From contig NW_004454225.1 in the NCBI RefSeq assembly GCF_000283155.1, positions 4,445,768-4,509,767 on the forward strand: a stretch of 64,000 nt of DNA, written 5' to 3'. Source of the stretch: Ceratotherium simum simum. Lineage: Eukaryota; Chordata; Mammalia; Perissodactyla; Rhinocerotidae. The notes below the pieces were generated by a model, which worked only from the letters and a program-made list of their open reading frames with translations, did no database searches and was not told where the DNA came from. Positions 50,723 to 61,619 of the stretch are shown piece after piece; the first letter of the stretch is position 1; each line of letters starts with the position of its first letter. The position numbers and the translations under genes are program-made.

Positions 50723-51364
50723 CACTGGGGGTGCAGAGGCACAGGAGGCCAGGGCTGCTGTCACTGCCGTCCCCGCGGAGACTAAGCCACTGGGTGCCTG
50801 GTGGTTGATGCCACAGGACGCCTGTCGAGGTGCAGCACCCAGACCCCCTGAGGGCCAAGGCGCGGTTCCCGGCTGCGGGGGTGCCAGTTGTGGAGGGCTC
50901 ACAGCTGTGACCCTGAGCAGAAGGGAGCCCCCTCCCCCTGAGGATGCTCTCTCCCTGGGGACAGCTGCACCAGTGACCAGTCAACACAGGTGCCATGGCC
51001 TCAACCTGGGACAGCTCTGCAGGACCACCCCAGCTCCGCGCCCACGGGGTCCTGAGGCCCCTGTTGTGACGGCAGCGCAGCCCAACCTCACCCTCTGCCC
51101 TCCAGCCGCTGTTCTCGGAGTGCTCCTGACAAACGTCCCGCACGGGCACCCTGGGGTCTGTTTCTGGTGAAGCCAACCTGTGACAGTGTCCTCTCCTGTC
51201 TCGGCTGGGCCCGAGGCAGGGCAGTAAACTCTCAGCAGACACGAAACACGGCACCTTCGCCAGGTTATCCTGCGGCTGCACCTCGGACAGACCCTGCAAT
51301 GCGCATCCAAGACCCTAAGTCGGGCCTGTGCTGGTGCCCAGCTGGCCGATGCACAGTCCACACA
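50723..51364. other. Unique GC-rich sequence, no feature recognised
   Basis: About 640 bp. A 205-residue minus-strand frame (50682-51299) is compositional. Confidence 0.5.
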
Positions 51365-51490
51365 GTCCGGCGAAAGAGCACTGGACTCAGAGCCTCATGG
51401 AGCTAGGCAGCACCCCCAGCTGGGCTGCCCCAGGCCAGCACTTCACCCATCTGGGCCCCGGTTTCCTCAGCTATGAAACCACAACTGTGG
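51365..51490 (+). repeat. MIR fragment
   Basis: 'cgaaagagcactggactcag', then 'ccccggtttcctcagctatg', preserves head and core. Confidence 0.8.
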
Positions 51491-51584
51491 TCTGGACCGA
51501 GCTTTTAAGTCGGCAAAGAGCTGCCACATTCACTCTCTGAGGTGGCTTCATCGGGCTGCGTCAGCCTTGCTCACCTGCTACAGC

Positions 51585-51682
51585 GGAGCCCAGAGAGGGC
51601 ACGTGACCTGCCCAACGTCACACAGCCAGGCGACCCCAGAACTCGAGCTCTGGGCACAGCCCATCCTGCTCTGCTAGTGGCC
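51585..51682 (-). repeat. MIR fragment
   Basis: 'gacctgcccaacgtcacaca' and 'gccaggcgaccccagaactc' give the head side of a reverse MIR. Confidence 0.78.
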
Positions 51683-51797
51683 ACTCCGTCCTTTAACGAG
51701 CACTTACCAAGTATCTTTTCTGATGAGGAATGTGCAGATCTTTCTCCACAGCCTGAAGTGAATCCCCATGGCATGGGATCAGGAGGGGAAAGGAATT

Positions 51798-51965
51798 AAT
51801 ATGTATTAAATGACTACTATATGCCAGGCACGTCCCCAAGGGACTCTAACCCTCATGACAGCTGCATGAGGCAAGCAGTACTCTCCCTACTTGGAGGGGA
51901 CGGATGAGGCACACAGCGGTCACAGAGCCGAGCCGGGGTTCACTCCACGTCAGACTCCAAGGTCA
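51798..51965 (-). repeat. MIR
   Basis: 'aatatgtattaaatgactac', 'tatatgccaggcacgtcccc' and 'aaccctcatgacagctgcat' are clear. The head is CpG-shifted. Confidence 0.85.
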
Positions 51966-52349
51966 GCACTGCTGCGGTGGGGCCACAGGGAAGCCCTGGG
52001 CACAGTGTCTGAGAATGTGGCTGGATGCAACCCCTCGTGATGACACCTCCAGGTGAGAAGAGGCCTTGTGCGGAAGGAACAGGAGGAGTGGGGTGGCGGG
52101 GGGGGGGTGCCTGCCATGGCCCTCAGAAGACCCCACCTGAGGGAGGGCGTGATCTTGGGGTTCTGATCCTGGCCATGGACTCACCTTCCCCCAACCTGCT
52201 AACCTGCTAACGAGACAGCAGCCAAAGTTGCAGGGCACAGGCCTCCCCACCAACCTATAGAAGGTGAGCAGGAACCCTAGGAAATGGGGGAGGAAGGGGG
52301 CTCACTAACTTCCTGAGTGGGACCTTCGGGGTCTGCTTCATGCCACACA
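51966..52349. other. Unique sequence with a G-run
   Basis: A run of G within 'gcggggggggggtgcctgcc' near 52100. No repeat was recognised. Confidence 0.45.
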
Positions 52350-52495
52350 GGCATTTCACATACATTCCCACACTGAGCCCCCACATCCAGGCTTTGATGG
52401 GGGGAGCGAGCCCATTTTCTAGATGGGGAAACAGGCTCAGAGATGGCACCCTCCTCGCCCAAGAGGACACACAGAGGAACAGGTGGAGCTGGGCC
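52350..52495 (-). repeat. MIR
   Basis: 'aggcatttcacatacattcc', 'cattttctagatggggaaac' and 'aggctcagagatggcaccct' are reverse landmarks. Confidence 0.85.
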
Positions 52496-52594
52496 ACGAC
52501 CCCTGAGATTTCCAGGCCGCGGGCTACAAGGACTCCCCAGATTCTCAGAATCTGCAAGTGCATGTGTGACATCTGGCTGACCACTCCCTAGCTT

Positions 52595-52885
52595 GAACCA
52601 GCTCCTGGAGGTCCTGCCTCATCAGGCTCCACACTACCACCCCCAGATCTTCTTGCGCCAACCACACATGCCGCCCTCCACAGGGCCTTTGCACAGGCTT
52701 TCCCTCAGCCTGGCACATTGTTCCCCGCTTCTACCCATTTAAGTCCTATCTATCCCTCCCATCATAGCTCTGGGCCTCCTCCTCCAGGAAGCCTCTCTGA
52801 TCTCCCGCAGTCTTCACAGCCCTTGTCTCGGCTGCAATGTTATTTTTATATCTGTGAGCCTCCGATTTGCCATTACTGTTGTTGG
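52595..52885 (+). repeat. L2 3' fragment
   Basis: 'cagggcctttgcacaggctt', 'cagcctggcacattgttccc', 'ctcctccaggaagcctctct' and 'aatgttatttttatatctgt' are typical L2. Confidence 0.92.
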
Positions 52886-53374
52886 GTGAGGCCTCATCTT
52901 CTCTTAGGTGAACTAACGCACCCTCTCTGCCACCATCCCAGGCCCAGCCACGGAGAAGTTGTGAGCTGCTCCCTCTGCAGGAGGACCGCACCCCTGCCCC
53001 TCTCTGGCTGCTCTGCCCACGTGTTCCCTCCAGCCAGGCTGGACGCACCCCCTGCAGAGCCCAGCTCTCCAGAACAGATTTCTCGGCAAACGACCACGGT
53101 GTCCTGGGAAGGCAAGCTGCCTGGAGCCTGGCCTCCCTGAGAGGTGTCTTGGAGGGCTTCCCAGAGGCAGGACAGGATAGGTGCCTTCAGGATGCAGGTG
53201 CCTGATGGCCCGGAGGTCCAGTCCTCACCGAGGGTCTCAGCCCCAAGACCCCAGCAGCACTCAACCCACAGGGCTCAGGCCCATTCTCAAGCACGGCTCC
53301 CACTCAACAACCCACCTTGAGCCTGGTCTGGTCATCTGTCCAGCCTCCTTTCCAACCCCCAATCTCTTGGTTAC
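52886..53374. other. Unique sequence, no feature recognised
   Basis: About 490 bp. It could include strongly decayed L2 but nothing is identifiable. Confidence 0.45.
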
Positions 53375-53580
53375 GAGCCCAGTCCTTGGCTTCAGACCGC
53401 CCAGGATCAAACCCCAGCTAACTCACTTCCTGGCTGTGTGACCCTGGGCAAGTTACTTAACCTCTCTGGGCCTCCATGTCCTCATGTGTAAAATGGGGAG
53501 AGGCACCAACTACCTCACAGGGCTGTGGGTGGAGTCAAGGGGACGATGTATGTGAAATGCTTAACCTGGGCCCCGCGCAC
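53375..53580 (+). repeat. MIR, nearly full length
   Basis: 'caggatcaaaccccagctaa', 'tgtgaccctgggcaagttac', 'ttaacctctctgggcctcca', 'tgtaaaatggggagaggcac' and 'tgtatgtgaaatgcttaacc' make this one of the best-preserved copies. Confidence 0.96.
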
Positions 53581-54954
53581 GGCAAGGGCCTGTCACACCT
53601 TCGGGAGCATCACTGTTCACTCTCGCTGCGTTCATTTGCTGTGGCCCGTTCCAGACCCCAGAGGAAGCTCCTGATGCAGGCCTCCGCCAGGGAAGGGCAT
53701 TTCAGGCGGGAGAAAGCACAGGCTGGGCCGGGGGAACCACAAGCGTTCTGGTGCCCTCTCACCAAGGCTGCAGTCCAGCCCGTGCCTCCCTGCCCACCGT
53801 TCGTGGGCCCGCTCTGTCCACACCCACGTCCCACCAGCCTCCCCCCGGCCCCCAGCTCACTCCACATCCCCACTCTGGGAGCCCTAGCTCCCCCATCCCT
53901 CTCTGAGCCAGGGCAGAGACCCGGTGGGGTCTCCCAGAGGTGAGGCGGGAGCATCTGAGAAGCCGGTCCTTCCAGAGCCACCGCCTCCCCAGGCAGGCGG
54001 CCGAGGCAGCAGTCACACCAGTAGCAGTGAGACGGAGGGAGCAGAGCGGTGGGAGTTCCTCCCCGCCTGCAGTGAGGCCACAAAGCTGTCCTTCGCCCCG
54101 GCTCTCAAGCTGCCAAGGGCTGCTCGTGTCTGCCCGCAGCAGGGGAGCGCTTGTCGGGTCTGGCACCCAGCCTGCACACACCTGCTTCGAGAGCGGCTGC
54201 AGGACAGACGGCCGTGCAGGACACAGGGCCCCACACTCCCCTGGCCAGGAGGCAGAGGCCGTGGTCATTCAGGGCAGAGTAACGCGAGCAAGGGGCAAAG
54301 TGAGGAGAGGAGTGGGGACAAGGCTAGGAGGCAGTGAATGTGGGCTCTGTGCGGGGGGGGCAGGGAGCCACGGACAGTATGGGGGGAAGGGAGTGTCGAG
54401 ACAAAAGGGGCGGTGGGAACAGGAGGACCACAGGAGACACATCTGGAAAGCCACCCAGGAGGCCACTGCAGGGACACAGGAGGGAGGAGATGGGGCCCAG
54501 CATCAGAGGGGGGCAGAGACAACAGGAAGTAGCCAGGGGTTGAACATGGGGGAGGCCAGTCCCCTCCCTCCCCCTACCCCCACCCCCATCTCCAGGCCAA
54601 GCCAAGCCCTGGGAAGAAGGTGGCCTCACACTGGTTGGAAATGGCTCAGGGGGCGGTGGAGAGAGTGTGGACTCGGGAGCTACTAGGTTCAAACACAGGC
54701 CTGGCCCAGAGTAACAGAGACCCCCCCACTGTCCAGTGGAGGCCCTGGGATGCCTACTGGCCCTCTTCCCTGCCCTCCTCCGCTGTGCAAGGGCTTAAGC
54801 CCAGGACGGGGTCCCAGGCCCCAGCCCAACCCCCTCCTCATCTGAGTGCCCCTGTGGACTCTACCCCAGGCAGAGCCTACACCCCTGATTCAGAAACTCT
54901 CAGGGGGCCACCAGGTAGACCTGCGGCTGCAGAGACCTACAGGGCACCACCCTC
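53581..54954. other. Unique GC-rich sequence
   Basis: About 1.4 kb, one of the longest stretches without a recognisable repeat. Frames up to 248 residues (53940-54686) are arginine/glycine/serine-rich and resemble no protein I know. A G-run lies near 54352-54361. Confidence 0.45.
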
Positions 54955-55092
54955 CCATGCCGTGGGCCTCAGTTTCCCCATCTGCAGCATGGAACAATGA
55001 CCCTTCCTCCCAGGGCTATCAGCAACGTTAAATGAAAGATCACACAGTGAACTTGCCCAGCACAGGGCATGAAATAAGTCCCCTCCCTGGGC
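54955..55092 (+). repeat. MIR fragment
   Basis: 'gtgggcctcagtttccccat', then 'ctatcagcaacgttaaatga' and 'ttgcccagcacagggcatga', gives core and tail. Confidence 0.88.
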
Positions 55093-55144
55093 AAGTGCTG
55101 ACACCTTCAGTGTCACCAGATGACTCACACTCCTCCCCAACACC

Positions 55145-55393
55145 ACACTCCTACCTCAGGGCCTTTGCACATGCTGTTCCTCCTGCCTGGAACACTCTTC
55201 CCTGTGTCTCTCTCCCCCCTGGTTGTTATAGGCTCAGTTGCCACCTCCTCCAGAAAGCCCTCCCAGGCTCCTCAGATGAGGTCAAGGTCCTGTGAGTCTC
55301 TCCCACAAGAATGCAAACTCCACGAAGGCAGGATGGTGATTGGTTTGCCCACTGTTGTGTGTTCTCATAAATATTTGCTGAATGAATGAATGA
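55145..55393 (+). repeat. L2 3' end, complete terminus
   Basis: 'tcagggcctttgcacatgct', 'cacctcctccagaaagccct', 'aatgcaaactccacgaaggc' and the terminal 'aaatatttgctgaatgaatg' give a textbook L2 3' end. Confidence 0.96.
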
Positions 55394-55479
55394 GACAGAG
55401 TGACAACCACCCAGACCTTCAGTGACAACACAGGGCCATTAGGGGGTGATGGGGCCTGCCCTGAGGGCTGTGGAGGCTT

Positions 55480-55605
55480 CTGACCCAGCCTGTAGGGTCT
55501 GAGAAGGATTCCCAGAGGAGACACCTCCACCTGAAATCTGAGACTTAAAGCTGCCAAGTCCCCAACACCCACTCTACAGATGGGGAAAATGAGGTCTTAA
55601 GTCAG
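55480..55605 (-). repeat. L2 and MIR scraps
   Basis: 'gaaggattcccagaggagac' is reverse L2 and 'ccactctacagatggggaaa', then 'atgaggtcttaagtc', is a reverse MIR core. Confidence 0.65.
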
Positions 55606-55739
55606 GGGGCTGCCCTGTGAATGTCCTGAGAAGCTGCCCTGCTCCACTGTCCCAGGCTCTGCCAAGTCCCGGACCCCTGGGTGGCCCATCCCACTCCCCT
55701 GGGGCTACCCCACAGCCCACCTGGGGCTGCCACCTCCTG

Positions 55740-55960
55740 CCCGGCTGGGCTGGTGGCGGGCCGCTCGGGTGTGCGGTGCCGGGCGTGCGGCTGCACAGCT
55801 AAGCAGGGCAGCTGGCAGCGGCGCGGCTCCAAACCAGCTGTTTGGATGACAAACTGCGTTCAAGCTTCATTAGGGTAATCACGGGCTCCCCTCCCGGCAG
55901 CGCCGCGGAGCGCGACTGTCAACCTGAACTAATCAAACCCGGCCCCAGGACACCGCCCGC
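55740..55960. promoter_or_regulatory. Candidate conserved element next to CpG-rich sequence
   Basis: CpG-rich DNA (55740-55830) leads into 'ctgtttggatgacaaactgc', 'gcttcattagggtaatcacg' and 'ctgaactaatcaaacccggc'. TALE-type TGACA (55847-55851) and its inverse TGTCA (55917-55921) flank TAATC (55876-55880). TAATCA follows at 55930-55935. It is repeat-free. Confidence 0.45.
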
Positions 55961-56109
55961 CTGGCTGACGAGCCGCTGAGTGGCTGAACCACCTCGCGCC
56001 GCACGGCTTCCGGCCGAGGCCTGGCCGGCTGGACCCCAGAGAAGGCCAGCCCCGCAGAGAACTCCTGCATGCTCCCCCAGGTCTGGCGAACCTTAGAGGC
56101 CCCAGCAGC

Positions 56110-56260
56110 CCGGGACGATGGTGACTGTTACTCCCATTTTTACAGCTGGGATGCTGAGCTCACCAGGGGAAGTGATCTGACCAAGGCCACCCAGCTATAA
56201 GGCAGGGAGCCAGGCTCGAACCCAGGTCCACAGGGCCCATCATTCTTGCTTCCACTGCCT
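56110..56260 (-). repeat. MIR
   Basis: 'gactgttactcccattttta', 'tctgaccaaggccacccagc' and 'caggctcgaacccaggtcca' are reverse landmarks. Confidence 0.88.
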
Positions 56261-56599
56261 CCCACACCCGGGCAACCCTACTCTTTCCTTCCCTTCGAGG
56301 CCCAGCTGCCCGAACTGGAGCTCAGAAGCTGGGCGGCTGCATGGTCTTGGCAAGCCCCTTGACGGATCTGGGCATTGAGCCCTGCACCCCGCCGGGGACG
56401 CCAGGGGCTCTGGTGACACAGGTGCAGAAGGCACCCTGCCAAGCACTGGGGCCAGCACTGGAGCAGGCATCGCTGCCTGGGATGGAATCTGCCCTGTAGC
56501 CTGTGGTCACCTCGCTGCTCAGCTGGGCTGCCCCTGGGCATCTGCAGCCAAAGCCAGCCCACCTGCCCCACATCCTCAAAGTTGGAATTTGGTTGGAAG
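56261..56599. other. Unique sequence, no feature recognised
   Basis: GC-rich, with no repeat or gene signal. Confidence 0.5.
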
Positions 56600-56662
56600 G
56601 TCTGGCTCCCTCATTTGACAGCTGGGGAAACTGAGGCCCAGAGAGGTGGTATCAAAGATTAT
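56600..56662 (-). repeat. MIR core
   Basis: 'catttgacagctggggaaac', then 'tgaggcccagagaggtggta', is followed at 56665-56702 by an opposing MIR-head-like 'aatcctggctttagaggcag'. Confidence 0.85.
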
Positions 56663-56703
56663 GGAAAGCAGTGGAAAGAATCCTGGCTTTAGAGGCAGAT
56701 GTA

Positions 56704-56753
56704 CATTCATTCATTGATCCATCCATCCATCCATTCACTCACTCACTCACTCA
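56704..56753 (+). repeat. CATT/CATC/CACT tetranucleotide repeat
   Basis: Successive CATT, CATC and CACT units mark the junction with an L2. Confidence 0.95.
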
Positions 56754-57250
56754 ACAAACACTAGCTGAGAGGCTGCAGCACAGCAGGCCCTCAGTATTTG
56801 CTGTACGAACAGATGACTAGAAGGATGGGGGAACGAATCAATGAACAGCGCTGGGGACGCAGCCGTGAACTCAGCAGACACCAGCCCTGCCTCCTGGAGT
56901 GGAGTTTACTGTCTCACGGGGGAGGCAGATGCTTAACGGACAATTAATTACAAATGACATGGGCAGTAAAGTAAAAGCACGAACTAGCCTGATGACATCC
57001 ACCAGGAGGGCCCAGCCTGGTCTGGGGACATCCCAGCAGGCAAGCTGGAGGAGGTGACACTCCAGCCGGGCCCTGAAAGGAAGCTGAGGGCAGACAGGAG
57101 GAAGGAACAGCATGTGCAAAGGCCCTGAGATAGGAAGGAGCTGAGGGCAGTGACGGAGCAGGAGCTGGCACAGGCAAGGCAGGGGGAGGATGTGGGTCTT
57201 TCTTCCAAGGGCCATGGAGCCCCTGGAGGGCTGTGAACAGGAGTGATCTC
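56735..57250 (-). repeat. L2 3' end, long fragment
   Basis: 'actcactcaacaaacactag', 'agcgctggggacgcagccgt', 'tggaggaggtgacactccag', 'gaaggaacagcatgtgcaaa', 'ggccctgagataggaaggag' and 'ggagcccctggagggctgtg' cover about 500 bp of reverse L2. Confidence 0.92.
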
Positions 57251-57254
57251 TGAG

Positions 57255-57312
57255 TGCCGTGGGCAGAGTCAGTAGGAGGGTTCAAATCCCAGTTCTGCCA
57301 ACTTCTACTAGA
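57255..57312 (+). repeat. MIR, 5' part split by an L1
   Basis: 'ggttcaaatcccagttctgc', then 'caacttctactag', is the MIR head. Its core resumes at 57775. Confidence 0.75.
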
Positions 57313-57324
57313 GCAACAGCACTG

Positions 57325-57640
57325 AGGACTTGCAGAGACGTCATGCTGAGCGAAAGCGGCCGACACGACAGGGGACACACTGCGATTCTGTTCGCGAGAG
57401 GCACAGACAGACACAGCCGGCCTCCACTGTTAGAGGCCAGGAGGGCGGCTGTCGGCGGCAGGCGGGCGAGGACTGGAAGGGGCACGAGGGAGGCTCCCAG
57501 GTTGCTGGGAATGTTCTAGGTCTGGACCTGGATGGGGGTGACACGACTACACAAGGATGTGAAAACCCACCCAGCTGTACACTTGGGATCTGTGCACTTT
57601 TCTGTATTAAGTTATAGCCCCAAAAGTCAATAAGAACAAA
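57325..57640 (+). repeat. Diverged, GC-shifted L1 3' end
   Basis: 'gacgtcatgctgagcgaaag', 'ctgggaatgttctaggtctg', 'acctggatgggggtgacacg', 'cagctgtacacttgggatct' and 'gtgcacttttctgtattaag' match the classic L1 3' end ('agctgtacacttaagatttgtgcac'). Many A/T consensus positions are now C/G, so the copy is unusually CpG-rich. Confidence 0.85.
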
Positions 57641-57774
57641 ACGGAGCAGTGACGGGACCCGCCTCGCTGGGCACCGCTGCACAGAGGGTCTAAGAGGATG
57701 GCGTGTACCCAGCCGACGGCCAACGCACCGTAAACGCAGGGCACACGGAAGCGGAAACCCATCTGGCTTCCCCC

Positions 57775-57840
57775 ACACCTTGGCCCTCTGTGGGCCTCAG
57801 TTTCCCCATCTGCAAGAGGCCAGTGGTCTCCACCTGCCTC
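57775..57840 (+). repeat. MIR, 3' part after the L1
   Basis: 'ccttggccctctgtgggcct', then 'cagtttccccatctgcaaga', continues the MIR interrupted at 57312. Confidence 0.82.
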
Positions 57841-58496
57841 GGGGGCAGCAGAGGAAAAGGGGTAAAAACCCTCATATTCAGGCCCCTGTGAGTCCACCTG
57901 CTCCAGCCACAAACCTGAGAACAACCTGGAGGTTGGGACTCACAGCTCGCAGGCGTCTCCTGGCTCCACTGAACCAGCAACCCACCACCCAAGGCCGCCC
58001 ACGGGTCGGCAGCAGGACCCAGGTCAGGGCCAGGCCGCCGGGTGCCCACCCCTGAACCAAGCCCTTCCTGCACACCTACTACGTGCCAGGCCCAGCTCAG
58101 GACCTCCCTTCCAGAAGGAGCACCAACCCACCACAGTGGCTCCTCCAGGGCCACTGGGAGGCAGGACTACAGGCACGGGGGCAGTGGGAACCTGGGCTGA
58201 GGGGCGGGCCCCTGCCTGGGGCTGCAGCTGAGGGTGGACGCCTGTGGGAACGGGCTCCCTGAGGCCCTGAACAAGCCGCCAGACAAAGCCGAGTCAACAT
58301 CACATTACCCTCGACGTCGGAGCGGCCGCACCGCCAGGAGCCCCTCACACACAGGCCACTGGAGGCAGGGAGAGGCCCAGTTCCCTGTCTGGAGCCTGAA
58401 CATCTCGCCAGCCTCCCGGAGACCTTGGGCAGCCTCGGGAAATCAGATGGTGTCATCGCCAGCATTCCCGAGGGCTCAGCTGTCCTCGGGGCCCTT
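57841..58496. other. Mostly unique sequence
   Basis: 'cacacctactacgtgccagg' at about 58070-58090 is a reverse L2/MIR terminus scrap. A CpG-containing stretch lies at 58300-58330. Otherwise unassigned. Confidence 0.4.
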
Positions 58497-58612
58497 TTAA
58501 TATCATTTTCTCATGAGCCTGCCGACGACCTGGGGACGGGTCATGGGGTCAGGATCACATCAGCTCCATTTCACAGAGGAGGAAACTGAGGCTTGGAGAG
58601 GTCTGGTATCTC
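58497..58612 (-). repeat. MIR fragment
   Basis: 'ctccatttcacagaggagga', then 'aactgaggcttggagaggtc', is the core. 'aatatcattttctcatgagc' to its left may be the decayed 3' part. Confidence 0.8.
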
Positions 58613-58741
58613 AGGGCCACCCCAGATGCCTGGGACCCCAACAGTCAGCCCACGGGGTGCAGCCCAAGCTCCCATAAGGGGAGCTAGTATGATCTGTGCC
58701 TTGTCCTCCCCACCACCTGGGGGCTGCTCGCTCACACAGTC

Positions 58742-58870
58742 AGGCAGTCAGTCAACAAACACCGACAGAGCACCCACCACGTGTCACAGGCACTGTTCTA
58801 GGAGCTGGAGGTGGACCGGTGAACAGGGCTGCTGGGATAAGACTCCAACTCAACAGCAGCCCTGTCTGTG
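58742..58870 (-). repeat. L2 3' end
   Basis: 'gcagtcagtcaacaaacacc', 'gtcacaggcactgttctagg' and 'gtggaccggtgaacagggct' are reverse L2. Confidence 0.85.
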
Positions 58871-58919
58871 ACTCGCTCAGCAAATGCCAAGAATAACCAC
58901 AGCGGTAAGGGCAACACAC

Positions 58920-59105
58920 CCAGTGCCTGTCCTGTGCCAGGCGCTGCACTAAGTACTATCTCATTTAATTCTCCAAGCAGCCTCATGAGGGAGGCACCGC
59001 CATGCCCATTTCACAGACGAGGATGTGGAGGCTCGAGTTCAGCGCCTTGCCTGAGGCTGGTCTGTCCCACAGCCTCTCAGGGGAGCAGGATCTGACCCCA
59101 GGCAT
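58920..59105 (-). repeat. MIR
   Basis: 'gtgccaggcgctgcactaag', 'tactatctcatttaattctc', 'catttcacagacgaggatgt' and 'ggaggctcgagttcagcgcc' are in order. Confidence 0.92.
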
Positions 59106-59409
59106 GCAGGCTCCCCAGTCCCGTCCATTTGCCGAGAGCGTGCCGGCCCTCTGCACACATTATCTCACAGACTCCTGTCTCAGGCCTAGGCCCTGGCTGG
59201 GTGCAGAAACCAAGGCCGCCCGCCCCCCGGGCCCATAACCCAACCTGGCTTTGGCCTCTGCCTATGCCCCTGAGATCTGGGCTCCAAGAGGCCACATAGG
59301 CCACCCCTGCCCCTGGAAACCCTCCCCAAACCAGCTCGGACCCAGTGAAGACCCCGGCTCTTTGCTGGCCCCCACAAGGTATGAGGAGTAAGGGAGACAG
59401 ATAAGAAAG
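59106..59409. other. Unique sequence, no feature recognised
   Basis: About 300 bp without a recognisable repeat. Confidence 0.5.
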
Positions 59410-59755
59410 TAGAGAGCCCACCTGGAATGCTCTCCCCACTACAGCTCCCATGGCTGGTACCTTTCCTTCCCTCAGGTCTCAGATAAAGCCTCCCTGATCC
59501 CTCTGCCTCCATCGGCACCCCCAAGCCCTCTCTCCAGCACCCCTCAGCTTTCCTACACAGCTCTGCCTGCAGCCCAGCACTGGACATGTTTTTGCTTGTT
59601 TACTGGTTAACTGTCTGTCTTTCCCGCTATACTGTGAGGGCCGGGACCTGGTCTGTCTTGTTCACAGACGGACCACCCCCATCTCACCTCCCAGCACAGT
59701 ATCTAGTACACAGTACGGCCTCCGTATCCATATTAAGTGAATACATTTGCTCCAT
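59410..59755 (+). repeat. L2 3' end, well preserved
   Basis: 'cacctggaatgctctcccca', 'ccctcaggtctcagataaag', 'cttgtttactggttaactgt', 'actgtgagggccgggacctg' and 'cagtatctagtacacagtac' cover nearly the whole L2 3' region. Confidence 0.95.
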
Positions 59756-59829
59756 GAACGCTGACTGGCAGAGGGAAAAGCCCAGGGGGGGTGGGGATAC
59801 ATGGGGACATCTGTCACCCCTGACCCAAG

Positions 59830-60030
59830 TACAGGGAGGGGAATGGGGAAGCGTTTCAGAAAGAAGGCTCAGCAGAGACAAAGCCCTAGAGACAAAGCCC
59901 TGGTGACAAGAGAGACGTGGGCCCTGGGGACCGCCAGTGCAGTCGCTGAGCAAGGAGGGAGCACAGGTGTGAGGCTGGGAGGACAGCAGGGTCCTGGAGG
60001 CAGGGACAGGGAGCCATGCAGGGCTCCAGC
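59830..60030 (-). repeat. L2 fragment with a short internal repeat
   Basis: 'gtttcagaaagaaggctcag' and 'gggagccatgcagggctcca' are reverse-L2-like. AGACAAAGCCCT occurs twice between 59876 and 59902. Confidence 0.6.
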
Positions 60031-60744
60031 TCTGGGGCTGGGGGGTGGGGGGTTCCTCCAGCATTCAGCTCACCTTCACCCCTAAGCCCACCCACAGTGG
60101 GCAACCAAGGTCTGTGGGCCAGCCGTCCCCCTTCCCCTGCCCACAGGTGCCAGGGGCACAGTCCTGGGCGCCCACCCATAGGTCAGGGAGCCAGCCCGCC
60201 ACCCGTGCAGGCTGCAGCCTGTGACCTTGGCCCCGTTAGCACGGCCTCCTCCAGCCGAGCAAACCAGCTGGCACCAAGAGGCAGAGCAGCTCGGGTGAGC
60301 TTCGCACTGTAGAAGGCGGCCCGGCTGCGGGCAGCAGGCTATGTCCCTTCCGTGCTCCGGCCGGCCAAGCAGGGGGACGGCGAGGGCACAAACTAGCTGT
60401 GTCCAGGGCAGCAAACAGCTCTCACACCCACGCCAGCCCCGGGACAGCCGGGTGGTCAGGCAGGAAAAACCGCTCCAGATGCCCCCCTCTCCCGAGGCCT
60501 TGGCCCCCACCACCCCTCCCCTCGGACAACCTCGGCTTTAACCCCCACCAGCTCTAGCTGCCCCTGAACACCCCCCCCAGCTTAGGCTGCTCTAGGCATC
60601 CCAGCTCCCCAAACAGCACCTCCACCCTCCCAGGTGCTCTGTCCAAAAACCAGGGCCCTACCCGGGCCTTCTTTCTCCCCTTAACTCCCCACACCACACG
60701 GACTCTCCCAGCTCCGCTTCACTGCCACCTCCCTCCTTCTGTCT
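60031..60744. other. Unique GC-rich sequence, no feature recognised
   Basis: About 700 bp. C-rich from 60480 onward, grading into the L2 that starts near 60745. Confidence 0.45.
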
Positions 60745-61265
60745 CTGCCTCCAGACCTGCTACTGAGACCTTCTAAAGACTCCCCATCACAGGGAGAAAA
60801 CCCAAGCCCCTTCCTGTGCACCCCAGCCCAGCATGATCTGGCCCCCCCACACACACCTCATGCCCACCACACTCCAGCCACACTGGCGTCCTTTCTGCCC
60901 CTCAAAAGGCCAAACTCAGACTGCCACAGGGCCTTTGCACCTGCCTCTGCCTGGGATGCTCTTCCCTGATCTCCCCATGGCCAGCCTTCCTCGTCCTTCA
61001 GGTCTCAGCTCAAATGTCTCCTCTTGGAGAGGCCTCCCCGGGGCACCCTGGCCAGTGGCACCCACATGCCTGTCCCACCCCAGTCACCATCACTTGACTC
61101 TGTTTCACGTTCTCGTGTATCTTCTTCCTTCCTCATTGCCTGTCTCTTCATCAGCCTGGGAGCTGCGTGACTCCATGGCTGTGTCTGAGTGGTCACTGCT
61201 GTGTCCTCACAGCCTGGCACATAGTAGGTGCTTCATAAATCTGTTCAATGAACAAGTGAATGAAC
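60745..61265 (+). repeat. L2 3' end, longest copy
   Basis: 'cacagggcctttgcacctgc', 'ctctgcctgggatgctcttc', 'caggtctcagctcaaatgtc', 'cagcctggcacatagtaggt' and the tail 'tgttcaatgaacaagtgaat' span about 520 bp. The 291-residue frame from 60833 starts inside this element. Confidence 0.95.
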
Positions 61266-61619
61266 GGCCAGTCTCCAGGGTGCAGCTGGACGTGACCACA
61301 CCAGGTCCTGGGACCCTCTGGATGCAGCTGCCTCAAGTCCGAGGCCCCTGTGCTCTGGCCTTTGCCTACTTCTCCAGCCCTGACTCTGGAGCTTCTGCTC
61401 TCACTCTGATCCCCAGAGCCATGCTGTGCCGAGATGCCCTCCCTGCCCGTTCTCTGCCAGCAAGTCCTACTCATCCGCTCCATGGCACCTCCTCAGACCT
61501 GCCCGAGCCCACGTCCCCTGCTCCTGCCCGTCCCTCCCACAGTCCTCAGCACCTTCAGCCTCTACCCCTCCTCAACCTGCCATTCACAGCCTGGCACCAG
61601 CTTCCACCCCCCACCTCCT
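61266..61619. other. Unclear C/T-rich sequence
   Basis: It could be another strongly decayed L2 copy between two clear ones, but no landmark is firm. Confidence 0.4.

Noticed and set aside
53940..54686. 248-residue plus-strand frame in a repeat-free region
   Set aside because: The composition (Arg/Gly/Ser) follows the local GC-rich, purine-rich DNA. There is no domain, and overlapping frames of similar length occur on both strands.
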